Made by a program: the position numbers and the translations under genes. Below the pieces are notes generated by a model. It made no database searches and had not been told where the DNA came from. It saw only the letters and a program-made list of their open reading frames with translations. This document shows, one piece after another, positions 5,063 through 10,269 of a DNA stretch of 10,269 bases (positions within the stretch are counted from its first letter, which is position 1; each line of letters begins with the position of its first letter). This DNA is from Actinomycetes bacterium (GTDB lineage: Bacteria > Actinomycetota > Acidimicrobiia > Acidimicrobiales > RAAP-2), in the NCBI GenBank assembly GCA_021799915.1, contig JAJYZN010000071.1, positions 2,187 to 12,455 on the forward strand, written 5' to 3'.

Positions 5063-6826
5063 ATGCTTGATCTCCTGATTCGGGGAGGCATGGTGGCCGA
5101 CGGGACTGGTGCACCTCTCAGGCGGGCCGACGTCGGGGTCCGAGACGGCAGGGTCACCGTGGTGGCCGACGCCGGCGAGCGCGCAGGGACAGCCGACATC
5201 GAAGCCGAGAAGGTCGTCGACGCCGAGGGTCTCTTCGTGGCGCCGGGTTTCGTCGACCTCCACACTCACTACGACGCCCAGCTCTCCTGGGATCCGGCGG
5301 CCAGCCCATCGCCGCTGCACGGCGTGACGACCGTCTTCGGCGGTAACTGCGGCTTCTCGCTCGCTCCGTGCCGGGAAGAGGATGCCGAGTACCTCACGGC
5401 TTTGCTGGCGCGGGTGGAAGGGATGCCGCTCGCGGCACTCGAAGCGGGCCTGGACTGGCAGTGGAGGTCGTTCGGCGACTGGCTCGGCCGTCTCGATGGA
5501 CGGGTCGGCGTCAACGCGGGCTTTCTCGCGGGGCACTCCACCCTCCGGCGCTCGGTCATGGGTGAGCGCGCGGTCGGCGAGGTCGCCAGCGATGCCGACG
5601 TGGCCCTGATGGTGCAGCGCCTGGGGGAGGCCCTCGCCGACGGGGCCATCGGGTTCTCTACGTCCCAGGCCCACACGCACCACGACGGCGCGGGGCAGCC
5701 GGTGCCGTCACGGGCGGCCCTTCGCCCGGAGATGGAGGCGCTGGCTTCGGCGGTGCGGGACTTCCCGGGCACGACCGTCGAGCTCGTCCTCTCGGGTTCG
5801 CTGAACGGCTTCTCCGACGAGGAGGTGGACTTGATGTCCTCGATGTCCCTCGGAGCTGATCGTCCGGTGAACTGGAACGTGCTCGGGGTCTCGGCCGCCG
5901 ATCCGGCGGCCACCGAGCATCAGCTGGCGGCGTCGGACGAGGCCGCCAAGCGCGGGGCCACGGTGGTGGCTCTCACCCTCCCGCACACGATGAGGATCCG
6001 GCTCTCGTTCGCCACCGGGGTCATCCTCGACGGGCTTCCGGGCTGGCGGGAGGTCCTCTCGCTCCCGCCCGCCGAGCGCATGGCTGCCCTGTCCGATCCC
6101 GAAGTCCGCCGCCGCCTGAATGCGGGAGCGCAATCTGACGATGCGGGGATCTTGCGCCACCTGGCCGTGTGGCGGCGCCTCGTGTTCGAAGAGACGTTCG
6201 CGCCGCAGAACGCGAGCTGCGAGGGACGGCGCGTGGGCGACGTCGCGGCCGAACGCGGCCAGGATCCGTTCGACGCGATGCTCGACGTCGTCGTGGCCGA
6301 CGGACTGCGGACCGGACTTCGCCCCCCGATCCCCGAGTCCGAAGAGGACTGGGCGGCACGCGGCCGGATCTGGACGGACCGCCGGGCGGTGGTGGGCGGG
6401 TCCGACGCCGGGGCACATCTCGACACCATGTGCGGCGCCGTCTACTCGACGGCGTTGCTGGGTCAAGGGGTGAGGGAGCACGGTGTCATCTCCTGGGAGG
6501 AGGCCGTCCACCAGCTCACCGACGTCCCGGCCCGACTCTACGGTCTCAAAGGGCGCGGCCGGATCGCCCCGGGCTGGTGGGCCGATCTCGTCGTGTTCGA
6601 CCCGGCGACCGTGGGTCCTGGTCCCGAGCGCACCCGGGACGACCTGCCCGGCGGGTCGAGCCGCCTGTACGCGGAAGCCACCGGCATCGAGCACGTCTTG
6701 GTGAACGGGACCGAGGTGGTGAGCCAGGGCGCGGCGACCGGAGCCCTGCCCGGGCGGGTCCTGCGCTCGGGGCGCGACACCGTCACGGTCCGAGCCGGGA
6801 CGGACTGGTGGACCGGCGTCGGCTGA
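5063..6826 (+). CDS. Amidohydrolase family 3 protein, N-acyl-D-amino-acid deacylase (D-aminoacylase) type
   Basis: 587 residues with a strong Shine-Dalgarno before ATG 5063. The layout is the urease-like amidohydrolase form: an N-terminal beta-sandwich (LLIRGGMVADGTG, DGRVTVV), the metal motif VDLHTHYD with His67 and His69, Cys96 in GGNCGFSLAP, His158 in GHSTLR, a TSQAHTHHDG segment near 200-208, Asp448 with His452 in GGSDAGAHLD, and the C-terminal return of the sandwich (GRIAPGWWADLVVFDP). Family enzymes hydrolyse N-acyl-D-amino acids or related amides and lactams in the cytoplasm; no signal peptide is seen. His67, His69, Cys96 and the late Asp match D-aminoacylase metal ligands, but the two zinc histidines expected between about 215 and 275 are not visible, so deacylase activity should not be assumed. 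It is divergent from the four-gene operon, sharing the spacer, and convergent with the YgjP-like gene. At 587 residues it is longer than the roughly 480-residue classical enzyme. Confidence 0.88.
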   Translation: MLDLLIRGGMVADGTGAPLRRADVGVRDGRVTVVADAGERAGTADIEAEKVVDAEGLFVAPGFVDLHTHYDAQLSWDPAASPSPLHGVTTVFGGNCGFSLAPCREEDAEYLTALLARVEGMPLAALEAGLDWQWRSFGDWLGRLDGRVGVNAGFLAGHSTLRRSVMGERAVGEVASDADVALMVQRLGEALADGAIGFSTSQAHTHHDGAGQPVPSRAALRPEMEALASAVRDFPGTTVELVLSGSLNGFSDEEVDLMSSMSLGADRPVNWNVLGVSAADPAATEHQLAASDEAAKRGATVVALTLPHTMRIRLSFATGVILDGLPGWREVLSLPPAERMAALSDPEVRRRLNAGAQSDDAGILRHLAVWRRLVFEETFAPQNASCEGRRVGDVAAERGQDPFDAMLDVVVADGLRTGLRPPIPESEEDWAARGRIWTDRRAVVGGSDAGAHLDTMCGAVYSTALLGQGVREHGVISWEEAVHQLTDVPARLYGLKGRGRIAPGWWADLVVFDPATVGPGPERTRDDLPGGSSRLYAEATGIEHVLVNGTEVVSQGAATGALPGRVLRSGRDTVTVRAGTDWWTGVG

Positions 6827-6871
6827 GCGGGTGTGACCGTGCACCGACCGGTGGAACTCGCCCTCCTGCGA

Positions 6872-7570
6872 TCATCTGTGGGCGCCGGCGTCGGCATCGG
6901 CACCTGGACCGGTCCTGGCACCGGCACCGGCATCGGCATCGGGATTGCCGCCGGCATCTGGATCGGTCCTGGCACCGGCATCGGGACCGGCGTCGGCATC
7001 GGTGCTCCTGTCCATCCCCAGCCCGAGCGCGTAACCCTCGAGGAAGAGCGCTGCGTCGCGTTGGCGGGGGAAGCGTCCTGCGACACGGTGGAATGTAGGG
7101 GAGTGGTTGGGATGGAGCAGGTGGGCCAGCTCATGGACGATGGTGGCATCGAGCACCCAGCCGGGGACGCACCGAAGGCGCTCGGAGATCCTGATCTCGC
7201 CGGTGGTGGCCGTGCATGAACCCCAGCGGCGCTCCTGGTTCCCCACCCACCGGATGGACGTCGGCCGGACACCCTCGACGTAGCGATCAGCCAGGCTGCG
7301 AGCCCGCTCTGCCAGGACGGTATCCGACGCCGTCGCGCCGGGACGTTTCGCCAGGACTCGGCGCACCAGCCAATCGACCAGCTCCGTGCGCTGCGGCTCT
7401 CGTACGTGGGATGGAAGGACGACGATGACCCGGTCACGATCCCAGTAGGCGGTGCTCGTCTTGCGGCGGCGGGTGCTGGTCCTCACTTCGACTTGGGGTC
7501 GTGTGCCGTCCATGGTGAATCGGACGGAGGGGTCGTCGAGCCGGGGCTGGGTGACGCTCATGACGACCAT
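6872..7570 (-). CDS. YgjP-like (DUF45) zinc metallopeptidase with Asp/Ala/Gly repeat tail
   Basis: 232 residues, ATG at 7570, TGA at 6872-6874; a second ATG at 7561 is possible and neither has a Shine-Dalgarno. The YgjP/SprT-like domain covers about 26-186: TSTRRRKTSTAYWDRDRVIV near the start, RWGSC at 115-119, then the zinc site HELAH (His146, Glu147, His150) with NHSPTF giving His156 as third ligand, the family's HExxHx5H pattern. Substrates of this family are largely unknown; a role in protein quality control or DNA-protein repair is guessed from the fold only. Residues 189-232 lie outside the domain, are almost only Asp, Ala, Gly, Pro, Thr and Arg, and are encoded by a hexanucleotide repeat; the tail is probably disordered. 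The gene follows the dehydrogenase gene by 34 bases on the same strand, so co-transcription is possible, and it is convergent with the Amidohydro_3 gene. Confidence 0.88.
   Translation of the reverse strand: MVVMSVTQPRLDDPSVRFTMDGTRPQVEVRTSTRRRKTSTAYWDRDRVIVVLPSHVREPQRTELVDWLVRRVLAKRPGATASDTVLAERARSLADRYVEGVRPTSIRWVGNQERRWGSCTATTGEIRISERLRCVPGWVLDATIVHELAHLLHPNHSPTFHRVAGRFPRQRDAALFLEGYALGLGMDRSTDADAGPDAGARTDPDAGGNPDADAGAGARTGPGADADAGAHR
6881..7006. repeat. Hexanucleotide minisatellite, 21 units, coding the C-terminal tail of the metallopeptidase
   Basis: Read on the plus strand, 21 consecutive hexamers fit without a gap, mostly GGCATC or GGCACC with variants GGCGTC, GGCGCC, GGTCCT, TGGACC/TGGATC, GGGATT and GGGACC. 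A higher-order copy is visible: the block starting TGGACC-GGTCCT-GGCACC at 6905 recurs as TGGATC-GGTCCT-GGCACC at 6959, a 54-base (nine-unit) offset. On the minus strand each unit encodes a dipeptide such as Asp-Ala or Gly-Ala. Unit length is a multiple of three, so slippage changes tail length without a frameshift. Confidence 0.9.
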
Positions 7571-7604
7571 TGTGGCGTGTGGGTGTGCCAGCGAGCGGGA
7601 TGGA

Positions 7605-8603
7605 TCAGCGACCTCTCTCGAGCACCTCGGGATTGACGATGTGAAGCGGCCGGGCGCCGGCCAAGAGCCTGCACAGGTCGTTGGCGATCATCAGGGTGTG
7701 GTTCGCCTCGGTGTCGTACGTGGCTCCGCCGATGTGCGGGGTGAGCACAACCGAGTCCAGGTGTGCCAGGGGATGTGCGGGGTCGAGCCATTCCCCTTCG
7801 AAGTGGTCCAGGCCAGCTCCACCCACATGTCCGCTGGCGAGGGCGGCGACGAGTGCGTCGGTGTCGTGAAGCTTGGCCCGCGCGGTGTTCAGGTAGATGA
7901 CCCCAGGGCGCATTCGATCGAATGCAGCCGCATCGATCATGCCCACCGTCTCGTCGGTGGCCGGAGCATGCACGGAGATCACGTCAGCCCGGCTGAGAAG
8001 CGTGTCGAAGCTCGATGTGGCGTCCTCGGCATAGGGGTCGTAGGCAATCACCTCCATGCCCAGACCCCGCAAGCGCCAGCGCAATGCTCGTCCGACCGCC
8101 CCGAGGCCGATCAGCCCGACCGTCTTGCCGGCAAGCTCCCACGCCCTGTAGCGCTGGTACGGAATGGTGCCATCGCGGTAGATCTCGCCGGCACGGACGT
8201 CCCGATCGGCAGGGAGCACGCGCCGGCTCACCGCAAAGAGCAGGGCGATGGCCATCTCGGCGACGGCATCGGCGTTCCGCCCCGGCGCTCGCAGCACCGG
8301 GACGCCTGCCTGGGTGGCTGCTGCGACATCCACGTTGTTCGGGTCGCCGCGGCAGCTCCCCACCGCAACGAGCGGCAGGTCGAAGAGCTTGCCGCCGCAC
8401 TGATCGCTCTCGACCACCACGATGGTCGCACCTTCGGCCTCAACGCGTTCTGCGAGCTGATCGGCGTTGTAGATGCGGAGCTTTGGCTGGTCGAGCCACG
8501 AGTCGATGGTCAGGTCGGCCAAGTCGGCCAGGAGATCGAGGCCGGGACCGCTCACCGCGGCGGTCACGAGAGCTTTCGGGCGAGGTGTGGGCATGTGCTC
8601 CAT
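7605..8603 (-). CDS. D-isomer-specific 2-hydroxyacid dehydrogenase (NAD-dependent)
   Basis: 332 residues from ATG 8603 to TGA at 7605-7607. An internal ATG at 8594 (GGAG only 3 bases before it) is the alternative start; the open frame up to 8798 overlaps the divergent kinase and is rejected. The order is that of the family: an N-terminal substrate-binding lobe, APGRNADAVAEMAIALLF (about 106-123) at the inter-domain hinge, the Rossmann motif GLIGLGAVGRALRWR with GLGAVG at 166-171, then the catalytic residues Arg242 (NTARAKL), Glu271 (FEGEWLDP) and His290 (LTPHIGG). Phosphoglycerate, phosphoerythronate, lactate and glyoxylate dehydrogenases share this architecture. There is no ACT or ASB domain, so it is not the long serine-biosynthesis SerA form. 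It is divergent from the FGGY kinase across 39 bases, which points to oxidation of a sugar-acid phosphate or reduction of a 2-keto acid in the same pathway. Family certain, substrate unknown. Confidence 0.9.
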   Translation of the reverse strand: MEHMPTPRPKALVTAAVSGPGLDLLADLADLTIDSWLDQPKLRIYNADQLAERVEAEGATIVVVESDQCGGKLFDLPLVAVGSCRGDPNNVDVAAATQAGVPVLRAPGRNADAVAEMAIALLFAVSRRVLPADRDVRAGEIYRDGTIPYQRYRAWELAGKTVGLIGLGAVGRALRWRLRGLGMEVIAYDPYAEDATSSFDTLLSRADVISVHAPATDETVGMIDAAAFDRMRPGVIYLNTARAKLHDTDALVAALASGHVGGAGLDHFEGEWLDPAHPLAHLDSVVLTPHIGGATYDTEANHTLMIANDLCRLLAGARPLHIVNPEVLERGR

Positions 8604-8642
8604 AATGGCCTGTGATGACACAGATGTCAGGTTGGAGCTGAG
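8604..8642. promoter_or_regulatory. Divergent spacer with imperfect inverted repeat, candidate operator
   Basis: Only 39 bases separate the two start codons. Outer arms CCTG (8609-8612) and CAGG (8628-8631) enclose two further nested pairs: CTGTG/CACAG (8610-8614 as CTGTG shifted by one, and 8619-8623) and TGACA/TGTCA (8616-8620 and 8625-8629). CATAAT at 8601-8606 resembles a -10 for the kinase, and its complement ATTATG faces the dehydrogenase. No -35 is evident. Shared control of both genes by one repressor is plausible but unproven. Confidence 0.4.
8634..8637 (+). promoter_or_regulatory. Shine-Dalgarno of the FGGY kinase gene
   Basis: GGAG with 5 bases before ATG 8643. It supports this start over downstream in-frame alternatives, and the residues that follow lead directly into the first phosphate-binding motif. 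Confidence 0.6.
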
Positions 8643-10157
8643 ATGACTGATCGGTCGAACCGTTCCGTGGTGACCGTCGGCGTCGACATCGGGACCACGT
8701 CGGTGAAGGCGGTGGCCGCCGACGGCGAGGGAAGGGTGGTGGCGAAGGTCCGGGTCCCCCACCGGATCGTGACTCCCGAGCCGGATCGACTCGAGCATGT
8801 CGCCGAACAGGCGTGGCGTCAGGGGCCACGTCGCGCCCTCCGCAGGATCACCGAGAGCCTGTCCGAATCGGGGATGAGCATTGCGGGCGTGGCAGTGGCA
8901 TCGATGGTCCCCTCCCTCACGGCCGTCGACGAAAAGGGAAGGGCGATCCTGCCAGGTCTGCTCTACGGCGACTCGAGGAGCAACTGGGACGGTCGCGATG
9001 AGGACAAGGCATCAATCGCAACAGGAGCGGTGGGGGGGCCTGAGCCGGGTGCTGGAATGCCCGATGCCACCGGCTTCCTCCGCTGGGCAGTGGATCGTGC
9101 TCCCCACGCTGCCGGCTACTGGCCATGCCAGAGCCTGGCCACCCACGCAATGACCGGCGTGGCAGCGCTCGATAGTGCGGCAGCAATGGTGTTTGGCGAC
9201 CTGTGCACCCACCGAGGTTGGGACGAGCACGGACTTGCCGCGCTTGGTGCCCGCACCGACCAAATGCCCAGAGTCGTTCCCATGGGAGGTGCCGCGTGCC
9301 ACCTGCGAGGAACGACAATTGCCGTCGCCGGTGGCACCATCGACGCGCTCTGCGATCAATTGGTGTCAGGGGCGACTGAACCCGGCGACGTCCTGGCGAT
9401 CTTCGGCGCCACGTTGGTTGTGTGGGTCGTGACCGATCAGTGGGTCGAAGTGCCGGGACTGATCACGGTTCCTCACACCCAGCCAGGACGGGTCTTGATC
9501 GGCGGACCGAGCAACGCCGGTGCCCTGTTCGCCGACTGGGCCAGGCAGTTGCTGCGCGGCGTCCGGCCCCCTGGTGCGGTGGCACGTAGAGGCACGCCGG
9601 CCGTGGACGGGCAGCGCCGCCGCGAACAGGCGCATCGAGGCGATCGTTCCCGGCTCGGCCTTCCGACAGACGAGAGCGACGGTCGGACGGGGGATGCGAC
9701 GCGCGTGCCGATCTGGCTGCCTTACGTCCGAGGAGAGCGGACGCCGCTCAACGACCCCATGCTGAGGGCGAGCATCCACGGCATGGACCTCACCCAAGGT
9801 CCAGCAGCGATCGAGCGTGCTGTCTACGAAGCAAGTGGGTTCGTCATCCGAAGAATCCTTGACCGATCCGGGATCCAGGGGCGTCGAGTCGTGGCCAGTG
9901 GAGGTGGCAGCAAAGCACAGGCATGGATGGCTGCGGTGGCTGACGCGACCGAGCTACCGGTCGACGCAGTTGCCGTCGCCGAAGGAGCTGCCTACGGGGC
10001 CTCCTTCCTGGCCCGGGTCGCCGCAGGCCTCGAGCCATCGATTGACGAGTCTCAGCGCTGGTCCGAGATCGGACGTCGCATACTGCCCGAGACCAGATGG
10101 AGCGCTGCTGCGGGGGCGCGGTACAAGATGTTCACGGAGCTGGGGCCTGGCACGTGA
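8643..10157 (+). CDS. FGGY-family carbohydrate kinase (xylulokinase-like)
   Basis: 504 residues. The N-terminal FGGY domain begins with the phosphate motif VGVDIGTTSVKAV (Asp15-Ser20) and contains LLYGDSRS (107-113), the substrate/turn segment of the family. The probable catalytic Asp234 sits in AGGTIDALCDQ. The C-terminal domain has GGPSNAGALFADWA (287-300), the family stretch PIWLPYVRGERTPLNDP (356-372) and the adenosine motif ASGGGSKAQ (418-426), followed by VAEGAAYGASFLA. Such kinases phosphorylate pentuloses, polyols or aldonic acids with ATP in the cytoplasm; specificity cannot be read here. Residues about 306-353 are an Arg/Gly/Asp-rich, low-complexity insertion absent from typical relatives, which may be a flexible loop or the result of two compensating frameshifts. 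The FIGATLVVWV segment replaces the usual GTS turn. It is divergently paired with a 2-hydroxyacid dehydrogenase and ends before a hairpin. Confidence 0.88.
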   Translation: MTDRSNRSVVTVGVDIGTTSVKAVAADGEGRVVAKVRVPHRIVTPEPDRLEHVAEQAWRQGPRRALRRITESLSESGMSIAGVAVASMVPSLTAVDEKGRAILPGLLYGDSRSNWDGRDEDKASIATGAVGGPEPGAGMPDATGFLRWAVDRAPHAAGYWPCQSLATHAMTGVAALDSAAAMVFGDLCTHRGWDEHGLAALGARTDQMPRVVPMGGAACHLRGTTIAVAGGTIDALCDQLVSGATEPGDVLAIFGATLVVWVVTDQWVEVPGLITVPHTQPGRVLIGGPSNAGALFADWARQLLRGVRPPGAVARRGTPAVDGQRRREQAHRGDRSRLGLPTDESDGRTGDATRVPIWLPYVRGERTPLNDPMLRASIHGMDLTQGPAAIERAVYEASGFVIRRILDRSGIQGRRVVASGGGSKAQAWMAAVADATELPVDAVAVAEGAAYGASFLARVAAGLEPSIDESQRWSEIGRRILPETRWSAAAGARYKMFTELGPGT

Positions 10158-10205
10158 GTGCCGATTTTCGAGTGAGCAGGCAACAGGGACCGAGGTGGAA
10201 ACGCT

Positions 10206-10227
10206 GTCCGGCAGAGTGTTGCCGGAC
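10206..10227 (+). terminator. Perfect 8-bp hairpin after the kinase gene, candidate transcription terminator
   Basis: Arms GTCCGGCA (10206-10213) and TGCCGGAC (10220-10227) pair perfectly around the loop GAGTGT, 48 bases after the kinase stop. There is no T-tract after it, which lowers confidence for a classical intrinsic terminator, although high-GC actinobacterial terminators often lack one. A dyad operator for a gene beyond the window is the other reading. The rest of 10158-10269 shows no gene. Confidence 0.45.
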
Positions 10228-10269
10228 TCGAATCGTTGTCAGCGGGGGTTGCCAACAGCTACCTTCGAT

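Noticed and set aside
3744..5078. A 444-codon plus-strand open frame antisense to the first amidohydrolase
   Set aside because: Composition is that of a shadow frame; the opposite strand carries a full Amidohydro_2 protein with ordered active-site motifs.
6842..6853. CACC-GACC-GGTG hairpin between the Amidohydro_3 and metallopeptidase genes as a bidirectional terminator
   Set aside because: Only 4-5 bp of stem and no T-tract on either strand; too weak to call.
6881..7006. The hexamer array as a CRISPR array or origin iterons
   Set aside because: Units are 6 bases without spacers and lie inside a coding frame, so it is a coding minisatellite.
6538..7437. Minus-strand 299-codon frame with Met-Pro-Val-Pro repeats
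   Set aside because: It is another frame of the hexanucleotide array and of the metallopeptidase gene, without a domain of its own.
8604..8798. N-terminal extension of the 2-hydroxyacid dehydrogenase to 8798
   Set aside because: It would overlap the start of the divergent kinase and adds 65 residues with no family similarity.

Overview
The window is GC-rich throughout, with third codon positions dominated by G/C, GTG as well as ATG starts, and tightly packed genes. Its families (GMC oxidoreductase, DUF35 OB-fold protein, Ltp-type thiolase, Amidohydro_2 proteins, a large Amidohydro_3 protein, a FGGY kinase) are typical of the catabolic accessory genome of a high-GC actinobacterium, for example a soil or marine actinobacterial or Acidimicrobiia-like lineage. 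That placement is an inference from composition and gene content; there is no rRNA or other phylogenetic marker here. No tRNA, CRISPR array, insertion sequence or phage gene was seen, and no gene-free stretch exceeds about 110 bases.

Left part (1-4982). The window opens inside the 3' end of a GMC-type FAD oxidoreductase on the plus strand. It meets, tail to tail with a 20-base overlap, a compact four-gene minus-strand operon. In transcription order this is an Amidohydro_2 (ACMSD-like) hydrolase (4979-3711), a second Amidohydro_2 protein with an NTF2/SnoaL-like domain fused at its C-terminus (3714-2185, GTGA start/stop overlap), a zinc-ribbon/OB-fold DUF35 protein (2175-1756), and a thiolase of the lipid-transfer (Ltp) type without an evident nucleophilic cysteine (1738-518). 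DUF35 plus Ltp thiolase is the pairing known from steroid side-chain retro-aldolases. The operon is therefore best read as a degradative module for an acyl-CoA-linked cyclic or branched substrate, with the hydrolases acting on ring or acid intermediates.

Middle part (4980-7570). An 83-base divergent spacer carries a 10-bp palindrome and three tandem octamers running into a strong Shine-Dalgarno. It leads to a 587-residue Amidohydro_3 protein of the N-acyl-D-amino-acid deacylase type that appears to lack two of the canonical zinc histidines. Convergent to it lies a YgjP-like zinc metallopeptidase (7570-6872) whose last 45 residues are encoded by 21 in-register hexanucleotide units, giving an Asp/Ala/Gly-rich tail.

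Right part (7605-10269). A D-isomer-specific 2-hydroxyacid dehydrogenase (minus) and a FGGY carbohydrate kinase (plus) are divergently transcribed from a 39-base spacer with an imperfect inverted repeat. Together they suggest phosphorylation and oxidation of a polyol or sugar acid. The kinase carries an unusual low-complexity insertion of about 45 residues. After it, a perfect 8-bp hairpin probably ends transcription. This right block seems to use more A/T-ending codons than the left block, but that is a visual impression, not a computed value.
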